Shown piece by piece: positions 32,948-40,669 of a stretch of 64,000 nucleotides of DNA (position 1 is its first letter; every line of letters begins with the position of its first letter). The position numbers and the translations under genes were made by a program. The stretch covers positions 1 through 64,000 of the forward strand of contig NZ_JAOWCB010000032.1 of NCBI RefSeq assembly GCF_026420845.1, given 5' to 3'. A model generated the notes under the pieces. It did no database searches. It had not been told where the DNA came from and was given only the letters and a program-made list of their open reading frames with translations. This DNA is from Streptomyces sp. PR69 (lineage in GTDB: Bacteria; Actinomycetota; Actinomycetes; Streptomycetales; Streptomycetaceae).

Positions 32948-33771
32948 CTCTTCCGAGGAGCTCCGCCGCCATGCGCACCCCTGCCGCCAGAGCCGCGATA
33001 CCCGCCGGACGCCGCGCCGCCGCCGCGCTCGCCGCCGTCGCCCTGCTCGCGCCCCTGGCCGCCTGCGGCGGCGACGGCGACGGCGGAGACGAGGCGTCCG
33101 GGAAGGAGACCCGGCTGACCGTGCTCGCCGCCTCCTCGCTCACGGACGTCTTCAAGGCGGCGGGCGCCGCGTATGAGGCGTCGCACAAGGGCGTGGCCGT
33201 GACGTTCTCCTTCGCCGGGTCGCAGGAGCTGGCCGCGCAGGTCCGGCAGGGCGCGCCCGCGGACGTCCTGGTCACCGCGGACGCCAAGACGATGGACGAC
33301 GTCAGGGGCGAGACCGGCGACCCGGTGGTCATCGCCGGGAACCGTCTCGTCATCGCCGTCGGCGAGGGCAACCCGCACAAGGTCGGCGGGCTCGCCGACC
33401 TGGCCGACCCCAAGCTCAAGGTGGTGCTGGCCGCGCCCCAGGCGCCCGTCGGCAAGTACAGCAGGCAGGTCCTGGACGCACAGCGGGTGACCGTCAGGTC
33501 CGTCTCGCAGGAGCCGAATGTGCGCGCCGTGCTCAGCAAGGTCGAGCTGGGCGAGGCCGATGCGGGCATCGTCTACCGGACGGACGCCGCCGTCGCACAG
33601 GACAAGGTCGACGCCGTCGAGATCCCCGACGGCCAGAACGCCGTCGCCGAGTACCCGGCGGCCACCCTCAAGGCGTCGGAGAACGCCGCCGCGGCGGCGG
33701 AGTTCGTGGCCTGGCTGCGTACCCCGGAAGCGCTGAAGATCCTTCAGGACGCGGGCTTCCAGAAGCCGTGA
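32944..33771 (+). CDS. modA: Molybdate ABC transporter substrate-binding lipoprotein
   Basis: 275 residues. Lipoprotein signal with Cys41 in PLAACGG. The mature part has LTVLAASSLTDVFKAAGAA (oxyanion-contacting Ser residues), then FSFAGSQELAAQV and GAPADVLVTADAKTM, all diagnostic of ModA. It captures molybdate outside the membrane and delivers it to ModBC. The start may be ATG at 32944 (ATGA overlap with the preceding gene) or the internal Met10, which gives a more normal signal peptide. Confidence 0.95.
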   Translation: MTLPRSSAAMRTPAARAAIPAGRRAAAALAAVALLAPLAACGGDGDGGDEASGKETRLTVLAASSLTDVFKAAGAAYEASHKGVAVTFSFAGSQELAAQVRQGAPADVLVTADAKTMDDVRGETGDPVVIAGNRLVIAVGEGNPHKVGGLADLADPKLKVVLAAPQAPVGKYSRQVLDAQRVTVRSVSQEPNVRAVLSKVELGEADAGIVYRTDAAVAQDKVDAVEIPDGQNAVAEYPAATLKASENAAAAAEFVAWLRTPEALKILQDAGFQKP

Positions 33772-33802
33772 GAGCCACCCGCACGAGGAACCCGGCACCC
33801 CG

Positions 33803-35938
33803 ATGAAACGCACCCGCTCCCGCTCCCGCTCCCGCACCCGCCTCCGCACCCGCCCCCCGCTGCCGCTCGCCGTGCCCGCGGTGCTGGCGATCGCGTTTCT
33901 GCTGCTGCCCCTCGCCGGGATCCTCGTACGCACCTCCTGGGGCGAGCTGGGCACGCATCTGACCGCCCCCGGAGTCACCGAGGCGCTCCGGCTCTCGCTC
34001 GTCGTCTCCTTCTGGTCTCTCGGTCTGTCCCTGCTGCTCGGGGTGCCGCTGGCCTGGCTGCTGGCCCGAGTGGACTTCCCCGGCAAGGCCCTCGTCCGCT
34101 CCCTCGTCCTGCTGCCCATGGTGCTGCCGCCCACCGTCGGCGGCGTGGCGCTCCTGCTCGGCTTCGGCAGGCGGGGGCTGCTGGGCCCCTGGCTGGACGA
34201 CGCCTTCGGCGTCACGCTGCCCTTCCACACCTCCGGGGCGGTGGTCGCGGCCACGTTCGTCTCTATGCCGTTCCTCGTCATCAGCCTGGAGGGCGCACTC
34301 GCCGGGCTGCGGCCGGGCTACGAGGAGACGGCAGCCTCGCTGGGGGCTTCGCCGGTACGGGTGTTCTGCACCGTCACCCTGCCCATGGTCGCCCCCGGCC
34401 TGGCCGCGGGGGCCGCGCTCACCTGGGCGCGGGCGCTCGGCGAGTTCGGCGCGACCATCACCTTCGCCGGCAATCTGCCCGGCGTCACCCAGACCCTGCC
34501 GCTCCAGGTCTATCTGCTGCTCCAGGACCAGCCCGAGGCCGCCACCTCGCTCTCGCTGCTGCTGCTCGCCATCGCCATGGCGGTGCTCGTCGCGCTCCGC
34601 GGACGCTTCAGCACCGGGGCGCGCGGAGACGGCGACGCCCGCCGGGCGGCGCGGACCGCGGACGACGAGCCGACGGCGGGGCTCACTGAACCCGCCGCGG
34701 GGAATGGCGTGTCGGCCGCGGGGCCCGGCGGGCGCGCCGCGGGATCCGGCGGGCGGGGCAAGTCCCCAGACCCCCGGCACGACCTTCGGCCGTGTCCTCC
34801 GTCTCCCCCGGAGGGGCTGGAAAATCCAGCCCCTCCGGCGATTGAGGAGCCGGGGTCCGGGGGCGGAGCCCCCGTAAACGGGCGCTGGGCGCTGCACGCC
34901 GACGTCACCGGCTTCAACCGGCTCACCCTCGACGCGGAGCCGGGCGTCACCGTCGCGGTCGTCGGACCCAACGGCGCGGGCAAGACCACGCTGCTGCGCG
35001 CCCTCCTCGGCCTGACCCCCCGCTCCCATGCCGCGCTGAGCCTCGGCGGCCTGGATGTGACCGGCCTGCCCCCGCACCGCCGCGGCGTCGCCTGGGTGCC
35101 CCAGAGCGGGGCGCTCTTCCCGCATCTGAGCGCCCTGGGCAACACGGCGTACGGGCTGCGCGCCCAGGGCGTCCCCCGCGCTCAGGCGCGCCGTGCCGCG
35201 CAGGAGTGGCTCGACCGGCTGGGAGTCGGCCATCTCGCGGCCCGCAAGCCCGCGCAGCTCTCCGGCGGACAGGCGCAGCGCGTCGCACTCGCCCGCGCCC
35301 TGGCCGCCCGGCCCCGGCTGCTGCTGCTCGACGAGCCGCTCGCCGCCCTCGACCAGACCGCCAAGGGGCGCGTCAGACATCTGCTGCGGCGTCATCTCGA
35401 CGGCTTCGGCGGCGTCTGTCTGATCGTCACGCACGACCCGGTGGAGGCGCTCTCGCTCGCCGACCGGGTGCTGGTGCTCGACGGCGGCCGGGCGCTCCAG
35501 GACGCCCCTCCGGCCGAGGTCACCCGGCATCCCCGCTCCGCCTGGGTGGCCCGGATGCTCGGCCGCAACGCCTGGCCGGGCACGGTCGCCGAGGACGGGC
35601 TGGAACTCGCGGGCGGAGGGCGGCTGGCCGCCGCGGGGCCGCTGGACGGCGAGCGGGAACGCCCAGCCGCGGGCGAGCGGGCGCTGGCGATCATCGCGCC
35701 GGAGGCGGTCTCCGTCCACCGCGACCGGCCCGGCGGCAGTCCCCGCAATGTCTGGCCCGGCGCCGTACGGGAGATCACGGCGGTCGGCAGCAGGCTGCGG
35801 GTGCTCGTGGCATCGGACCGGGTGCCTGATCTGGTCGCGGAGATCACCCCGGAGGCGGCCGCGGAACTCGCGCTCGCCGACGGGGTGCCCGTATGGACGA
35901 GTGTCAAAGCCACGGAGGTCTCTCTGGTGGCTCTCTGA
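33803..35938 (+). CDS. Molybdate transporter permease-ATPase fusion (ModB-ModC)
   Basis: 711 residues in one open frame. Residues ~18-265 are a ModB permease, with the EAA loop ETAASLGASPVRVFCTVTLP, then helices. Residues ~360-711 are a ModC ATPase: Walker A GPNGAGKTT near 389, signature LSGGQAQRVALAR near 487, Walker B LLLLDEPLAALD near 507, and a C-terminal TOBE domain. The linker (~270-358) is partly encoded by a dispersed intergenic repeat (34747-34885). ModB and ModC are separate genes in most bacteria; fusion is seen in some actinobacteria. Whether it works as one polypeptide or an internal start also makes free ModC is open. Imports molybdate for enzymes such as the nitrate reductase. 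Confidence 0.92.
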   Translation: MKRTRSRSRSRTRLRTRPPLPLAVPAVLAIAFLLLPLAGILVRTSWGELGTHLTAPGVTEALRLSLVVSFWSLGLSLLLGVPLAWLLARVDFPGKALVRSLVLLPMVLPPTVGGVALLLGFGRRGLLGPWLDDAFGVTLPFHTSGAVVAATFVSMPFLVISLEGALAGLRPGYEETAASLGASPVRVFCTVTLPMVAPGLAAGAALTWARALGEFGATITFAGNLPGVTQTLPLQVYLLLQDQPEAATSLSLLLLAIAMAVLVALRGRFSTGARGDGDARRAARTADDEPTAGLTEPAAGNGVSAAGPGGRAAGSGGRGKSPDPRHDLRPCPPSPPEGLENPAPPAIEEPGSGGGAPVNGRWALHADVTGFNRLTLDAEPGVTVAVVGPNGAGKTTLLRALLGLTPRSHAALSLGGLDVTGLPPHRRGVAWVPQSGALFPHLSALGNTAYGLRAQGVPRAQARRAAQEWLDRLGVGHLAARKPAQLSGGQAQRVALARALAARPRLLLLDEPLAALDQTAKGRVRHLLRRHLDGFGGVCLIVTHDPVEALSLADRVLVLDGGRALQDAPPAEVTRHPRSAWVARMLGRNAWPGTVAEDGLELAGGGRLAAAGPLDGERERPAAGERALAIIAPEAVSVHRDRPGGSPRNVWPGAVREITAVGSRLRVLVASDRVPDLVAEITPEAAAELALADGVPVWTSVKATEVSLVAL
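34747..34885 (+). repeat. Dispersed intergenic repeat copy inside the modBC coding region
   Basis: Holds the hairpin GGCTGGAAAATCCAGCC, then CCTCCGGCGATTGAGGA and GGTCCGGGGGCGGAGCCCCC, all matching the dnaG-hrdA intergenic copy at 21.28 kb. Its left part, ending CCTTCGGCCGTGTCCTC, is the reverse complement of the right part of that copy. It encodes the linker PDPRHDLRPCPPSPPEGLEN and PAPPAIEEPGSGGGAPVNG. Confidence 0.9.
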
Positions 35939-36196
35939 GCCGGGCATGCCGCTGCCTTTTTGACGCAGGGTCAATTTCAGCTCGATATAGCACGGTTCTG
36001 CTCATCCGGGATCGCGATTGGCCGTCGATCCGGAACTCTTGTTCCATGTACGTGTGTTGTGGAAGGGTGAGCTTCCGTACGCCCGAACATGGCGTTTCTG
36101 TTCAGTAGTTCGAATTCGGCTGCTTATCAGGTCCATACCAATTCAGTGTGGCCTGGTTCCACCCCTCACCGCTGTGCCCTGAACGGAAAGACACCC
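35939..36196 (+). promoter_or_regulatory. Low-GC promoter region of the ricin-domain gene
   Basis: 258 bases that are visibly richer in A and T than the surroundings (for example TTTTTGACGCAGGGTCAAT near 35957 and GTAGTTCGAATTCGGC near 36105). TTGACGCAGGGTCAA is a short palindrome, 35960-35974. No gene recognised. The composition suggests a regulated promoter or a transferred segment. Confidence 0.4.
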
Positions 36197-38404
36197 ATGC
36201 AGCATCCGCGCACCCCCCACACCTCTCCCGCCGTGCCGGTCGCAGCAGCCGCCGAGGGCGGTGACGCGGCGCTTGCGGCCCTGCTGGGAGGCGAGGACGA
36301 GACCTTCGCCGTCGCCGCGCTGCTGACCCGGCACTGGCAGGCCGTCAGCGACTACGCCGCCCTGTGTGCACCCGCGCCCGAACCCGTACCCGCACCCGCA
36401 CCCGCACCCGGCGCGTCGGCGGACGGCGGCGCACTGGGCGCAGGCCCGGCAGAGAGTGCCGCCGGGACGCTCGCGGCGGCCGCCTTCCGGCAGACACTCG
36501 GGGAACTGCGTGAGCAGGGCGGGCTCAAGGGCGCGCTCCGGCCCCGGCTTCTGGTGACCGTACGGGAAATCGCCGCGATCTGGGCGGCGGACCCGCGCGT
36601 CGCCGCAATGCTGCCGCCCGGGCTGCGGAATCCGGACGTCCCAGGAGAAAGCCGCCGCCTCGTCTCGCGTGCATTTCAGATGATGCCCGCACCGGTGCAG
36701 ATACTGCTCTGGCACACCGAGGTCGAGGCGGAAGGCATATCGATTCCCGCCGCATTGCTTGGCGTCGACCCGCGCAGCGCCTCCGGCCAACGGGAACAGG
36801 CGCGTGAAATGTTCCGGAAGGGCTGTCTACGCGCGCATATCGAACTGGCTCCGAACGCGGAATGCCGCCACTACAGTCGTCTTCTCGACATATCTCTGCG
36901 CCGCGGCGGCACGCTCATTCCCGACATTCGGCAGCACCTCGCACAGTGCCCGTACTGCCGCTATGCCGCACAGCAACTCCGCCAGTCCGACGGGCGACTG
37001 GCGCTGCTGCTCGCCGAAGGCGTGCTCGGCCACGCGGCCCGCGGCTATCTCGACGGGCGGCCCGGCCGACTGCGGCGGCGCGCACAGCAGCGCACCGCCG
37101 AGACCGCCGAAGCCGCCGAAGCGGACCCGGCTGTCCCGGCCGCCTCGCCCCGGGCGGCCGGTCGCCACTCACGGGCCTCACGGGCCTCGCGGGCCTCGCG
37201 CGTCTCGCCGGCCCGGATCGCGGCCCGAGGACTCCGGGTGCGCGGCGCGCTCCGCCGCCTCGGGCCGGCCCGTCTGCTGAGCAGCGCCGGTGCCGGCAAA
37301 GGTGCAGGTGCAGGTGCGGGGGCGGTGGCGTCCGGCGTCCTGTTCGTCGTCCTGTGCGCCGTCGTCGCCGGACTGCTCATCGGCGGCGGCCAGGACGGAG
37401 ACGGTGGAGGCGGCGGCAACGCGGGGCCCGCGGGCCCGAGCGGCCAGGTCACCGGCTCCGCGACGCCCGCGCCCGGCGGGCAGCAGCCCAGCCGCGCCCC
37501 CTCCGCACCCGCGCCGTCCCCGCCGTCGTCCGGCACCTCCGCCGCCGCCCATCCCGGCGGCCCGCTGGAGACCAGGCTGCGCAACGCGGGCACCGGCCTC
37601 TGTCTCGACGTCCACGGCCGCACGGCACGGTCGGGCGTCGAGGCCGCCATGTCCCGCTGCACCTCGACCGCGACGCAGCGCTGGCTGTACGAGGACGACG
37701 GGCTGCTGCGCTCCTTCGCCGCCCCCGGACTGTGCCTTCGCTCCCGCGAACTGGACGGGGTGGCCCGGCTGGGCGGCTGCGCCGGGGCATCCGCGGACGA
37801 CGCGGACGACGTGCGGTACGACCTGACGATCCACGGCCTGGTCATTCCCCGCTGGAACGAGGCGCTGGCCCTCGTCCCCGCCTCCGACGACGCCGGGACC
37901 AACGTTGTCATCAAGATCCGCGACGGCTCCGTGGAGCAGCGGTGGTTCACCGACTTCCCGGTCTACACGCCGCGGCTGAAGCCGGACGCGGGCGCGGACT
38001 CCCCGACCGCCGAAGAGGTCAGCACCGCCGAGGACGCCGCCGCAGGCCGCCGCGGCGCGCCGACCCGGAGCCCGCACCCGCAGCCGCACCCGTCCTCGGT
38101 ACCGTCCGATGCGCAGACCCCGCCCTCCGCCGTTCCGCCGGTCTCACCGTCGTCCACGGCGTCCCTTCAGGCGGGGGAGGGGGAGCGGGCCGCGGGGCGG
38201 TCCGCCCCGGAGGAGCCCGGGCACGGGCTGCGCCGGGTGAGCGACGCCGAACGTCCCCCTTCCGGGCCGCGACACGCGCCGCCGCTGGACCGACCCGCCG
38301 AAGGCGGCCTCTCCCCTCAGGACAGGTCCGGCGGCTCGCCGACCGTCGTCGCCGGATCGATCACGGAGAACACCGCCCCCTGGGGGTCCTTGACCGTCGC
38401 ATAG
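36197..38404 (+). CDS. Membrane protein with sigma-like, zinc-finger and ricin-lectin parts
   Basis: 735 residues. Residues ~23-220 follow a degenerate ECF sigma pattern: a region-2-like stretch (FAVAALLTRHWQAVSDYAAL) and a region-4-like stretch (RAFQMMPAPVQILLWHTEVE, then GISIPAALLGV). His247-Cys251-Cys254 (HLAQCPYC) is the anti-sigma zinc-finger motif. One membrane helix lies near 376-398 (GVLFVVLCAVVAGLLIG). Outside, after a Pro/Ser-rich stalk, is a ricin-type beta-trefoil (LRNAGTGLCLDVHGRT ... QRWFTDF) near 457-588. The N-terminal third uses more AT-containing codons than the rest. The last 30 codons overlap a convergent VOC gene, so the tail may be an extension after loss of an earlier stop. 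GGAAAG precedes the ATG. Confidence 0.8.
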   Translation: MQHPRTPHTSPAVPVAAAAEGGDAALAALLGGEDETFAVAALLTRHWQAVSDYAALCAPAPEPVPAPAPAPGASADGGALGAGPAESAAGTLAAAAFRQTLGELREQGGLKGALRPRLLVTVREIAAIWAADPRVAAMLPPGLRNPDVPGESRRLVSRAFQMMPAPVQILLWHTEVEAEGISIPAALLGVDPRSASGQREQAREMFRKGCLRAHIELAPNAECRHYSRLLDISLRRGGTLIPDIRQHLAQCPYCRYAAQQLRQSDGRLALLLAEGVLGHAARGYLDGRPGRLRRRAQQRTAETAEAAEADPAVPAASPRAAGRHSRASRASRASRVSPARIAARGLRVRGALRRLGPARLLSSAGAGKGAGAGAGAVASGVLFVVLCAVVAGLLIGGGQDGDGGGGGNAGPAGPSGQVTGSATPAPGGQQPSRAPSAPAPSPPSSGTSAAAHPGGPLETRLRNAGTGLCLDVHGRTARSGVEAAMSRCTSTATQRWLYEDDGLLRSFAAPGLCLRSRELDGVARLGGCAGASADDADDVRYDLTIHGLVIPRWNEALALVPASDDAGTNVVIKIRDGSVEQRWFTDFPVYTPRLKPDAGADSPTAEEVSTAEDAAAGRRGAPTRSPHPQPHPSSVPSDAQTPPSAVPPVSPSSTASLQAGEGERAAGRSAPEEPGHGLRRVSDAERPPSGPRHAPPLDRPAEGGLSPQDRSGGSPTVVAGSITENTAPWGSLTVA

Positions 38405-39129
38405 CGCCCGAACGGGCTGTCCGTCGGCTCATGCCCCTGGAGCACCTGACCGCCGAGCCGCCGGACCGTCTCCACCGCGGCGTCGCAGTCCGCCACGCCG
38501 AAGTACACATTGATGAACGGGTGTACGTCCGAGGGGAAGTCGTCCGTCATATGGCGCCGCCCCGCCACCGGTCTGCCCGCCACCTTCCACACATGGAAGC
38601 CGGCCGGTCCGCCCTCGCCGCCCTGCGCGTTCCCCAGCGGCCGCACCTCCAGGGGGAAGACGGCGGGGTAGAAGGCGTCGGCCTTCGCCGCGTCCCGCGC
38701 GGTGACCTCCGCCCAGCAGTACGCACCGGGCTCCCCCGTCCGGCCGAACCCCTTGTGGGAGGCCGGCTGCCAGGCGCTGAAGTACGCCCCGCTGGGGTCC
38801 TCCGCGGTGACCATCGTCCCGTAGTCGCCGACCTTCATCGGGTCCATCAGCAGCGCGCCGCCGTTGTCGCGGATCTTCGCCGTCGTCGCCTCGATGTCGG
38901 ACGTCGCGAAGTACAGGTTCCAGGACGGCTCCCCGCCCAGGCCGGGCCGCATGGTCTCGACCGCGGCCACGGGCTGCCCGTCCTTCAGAGCCTGGGTGTA
39001 GCCGCCGAACTGCGCCAGGGCGTCGGTATAGGTCCACCCGAACAGCTCGGCGTAGAAGTTCTTCGCGGCCTCCAGGTCCGGAAACGCCGCATCCGCCCAG
39101 CAGGGGGCGCCTTCCGGTAGTGCGGCCAT
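38317..39129 (-). CDS. Two-domain VOC family protein (paralogue of 30608-31402)
   Basis: 270 residues with the same layout as the VOC protein at 30.6 kb: CWADAAFPDLEAAKNFYAEL, first domain ending EDPSGAYFSAW; then GAYCWAEVTARDAAKADAFY and a final VKDPQGAVFSVIDPATT. The pair clearly share an ancestor. It converges with, and overlaps by 88 bases, the ricin-domain gene. ATG at 39129. Ligand unknown. Confidence 0.85.
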   Translation of the reverse strand: MAALPEGAPCWADAAFPDLEAAKNFYAELFGWTYTDALAQFGGYTQALKDGQPVAAVETMRPGLGGEPSWNLYFATSDIEATTAKIRDNGGALLMDPMKVGDYGTMVTAEDPSGAYFSAWQPASHKGFGRTGEPGAYCWAEVTARDAAKADAFYPAVFPLEVRPLGNAQGGEGGPAGFHVWKVAGRPVAGRRHMTDDFPSDVHPFINVYFGVADCDAAVETVRRLGGQVLQGHEPTDSPFGRYATVKDPQGAVFSVIDPATTVGEPPDLS

Positions 39130-39202
39130 GGTCTGCCTGCCTCCCGTCGTCTGCTCCGTCTCACGCTATGCGCCCCGGTCCGGCGCCGCTCGTCGAGCGC
39201 GG

Positions 39203-40669
39203 TCATGCGGGGCCCCGATCCTGCGCGGGGCCCTCATCCGGCGTGGCGTCCTGATCCGGCGCGGCGTCCTGCTCCCGCGCGGCCCGCGGGACGACGCCCC
39301 GTACGACCCCCAGCTCCACCAGATCCTGTGGCCGCAGCCGCAGCTGATCCGCGGTGCGCGGGATGCGGTCGGGGGTGCGTTTGAGGATCGCGGCGGCCAG
39401 TTCGGGTGCGATGACGGAGAAGTAGCTGTCGGGCGTCGCCCAGGTGTTGCCCGGTGCGGCCAGCGCCAGCGCTCCGCCCGAGCCGCCCTCGCCGATGAGG
39501 AGGCTGGTCAGCGGGGTCCGGGCGGCGGCCATCGCGGAGAATGCCTCGGCGATGGACCCGCCCGCGCCCGCGCGTTCCGCCGCGGCGTCGTTGGCCGCGC
39601 CGGGCGTGTCGACGAGGGTCAGCACCGGCAGCCCGAACCGGTCGGCGAGCCGGACGACGCGCGCGGCGGTCCGGTAGCCGGCGGGCCGGGTCGCCGTGCC
39701 GCGCTGGGCGACGTACACGACGGCGCGCCCGTCCGCCGCCCGGACGCCGACCCCGCACAGCAGCCCCGGGTCCGCCCCGCCCCCGCGGTCCCCGCTGAGC
39801 GGCTCACGGCGGGCGAAGTACCGGTCGAGATAGGCCTCGGCGTGTGCGCGCCGCGTGTCGCGGGCGCGGCGGACGGCCTCCCAGCCGGTGCGGGGGAGGA
39901 GCGGTGTGCCGTCGCCCGGCGGCAGCGCCTCGGGCGGCGGCACGGGCTGCGGGTCGAACACGCCCGGGGCCAGGACGCGGGCCCAGAAGCCGGCCGTCTC
40001 GCGCAGCCGCTCTGGGCGTACGACCGCGTCGACATGGCCGTGCGCGAGCTGGGACTCCGCCGTGTACGCGGCCGGGTCGGCGTCCTTGGGACGTACCCGG
40101 GAGCCCGCGAAGGCGACCTGCGCGCCCGGCAGCGCCAGGATCACATCCGCGCCCGCGCCCAGGGTCGCCCAGCCGCCGCCCGTGGTCGGGTCGCGTACCA
40201 CCGCGATATGCGGGACGCCCGCCTCACGCAGCAGGACCCCGGCGCGGGCGGCGCGCTGCAGCTGGCTGAGCGCGATCATGCCCTCCTGCATCCGGCTGCC
40301 GCCCGTCGCGATCAGCGACACCAGCGGCAGTCCGCCCTCACGGGCGCGGGTGTAGGCGGCCTCCAGCCGGTCCCCGGCGCGGCGGCTGAGGGAACCGCCC
40401 AGAAAGGCGAATTCGAAGGACAGCAGCACACAGCGGCGGTCCTCGCCGAGGGTTCCCTCGCCCCACAGGACCGACTCCGTCGAGCCCGTGGCCTGCTCGG
40501 CACGTGCGCGGGCCGCGTCATAGCCCTCCCAGCCGATCGGCCCGTCGATCGTTCTGTCGCTCGCGCGGTCGGCCTCTCCGGAGGGTTCTTCGCGCGTCGT
40601 GTGCTCGGTGAAGTCGTCGCAGAGCAGCGTGATCGCCTCGCGTGCCGTCCACCGCCTCGACTCAGCCAT
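39203..40669 (-). CDS. Acyl-CoA carboxyltransferase, fused alpha/beta type
   Basis: 488 residues. N-half resembles the beta (AccD) crotonase fold (VLLSFEFAFLGGSLSRRAGD, GGSRMQEGMIALSQLQR, PTTGGGWATLGAGADV), the C-half the alpha fold (LTLVDTPGAANDAAAERAGA, LIGEGGSGGALALA). The AccD zinc finger is missing. It begins inside the end of matB (8-base overlap), so the two are an operon: malonate or methylmalonate activation plus carboxyl transfer. In S. coelicolor the corresponding neighbours are, as I recall, SCO2445 and SCO2444. Physiological acceptor unknown; a biotin carboxylase subunit must come from elsewhere. Confidence 0.85.
   Translation of the reverse strand: MAESRRWTAREAITLLCDDFTEHTTREEPSGEADRASDRTIDGPIGWEGYDAARARAEQATGSTESVLWGEGTLGEDRRCVLLSFEFAFLGGSLSRRAGDRLEAAYTRAREGGLPLVSLIATGGSRMQEGMIALSQLQRAARAGVLLREAGVPHIAVVRDPTTGGGWATLGAGADVILALPGAQVAFAGSRVRPKDADPAAYTAESQLAHGHVDAVVRPERLRETAGFWARVLAPGVFDPQPVPPPEALPPGDGTPLLPRTGWEAVRRARDTRRAHAEAYLDRYFARREPLSGDRGGGADPGLLCGVGVRAADGRAVVYVAQRGTATRPAGYRTAARVVRLADRFGLPVLTLVDTPGAANDAAAERAGAGGSIAEAFSAMAAARTPLTSLLIGEGGSGGALALAAPGNTWATPDSYFSVIAPELAAAILKRTPDRIPRTADQLRLRPQDLVELGVVRGVVPRAAREQDAAPDQDATPDEGPAQDRGPA

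Noticed and set aside
36197..36900. Independent ECF sigma factor gene
   Set aside because: The frame continues unbroken through the zinc finger, membrane helix and lectin, and sigma motifs are degenerate, so it is one fused protein.
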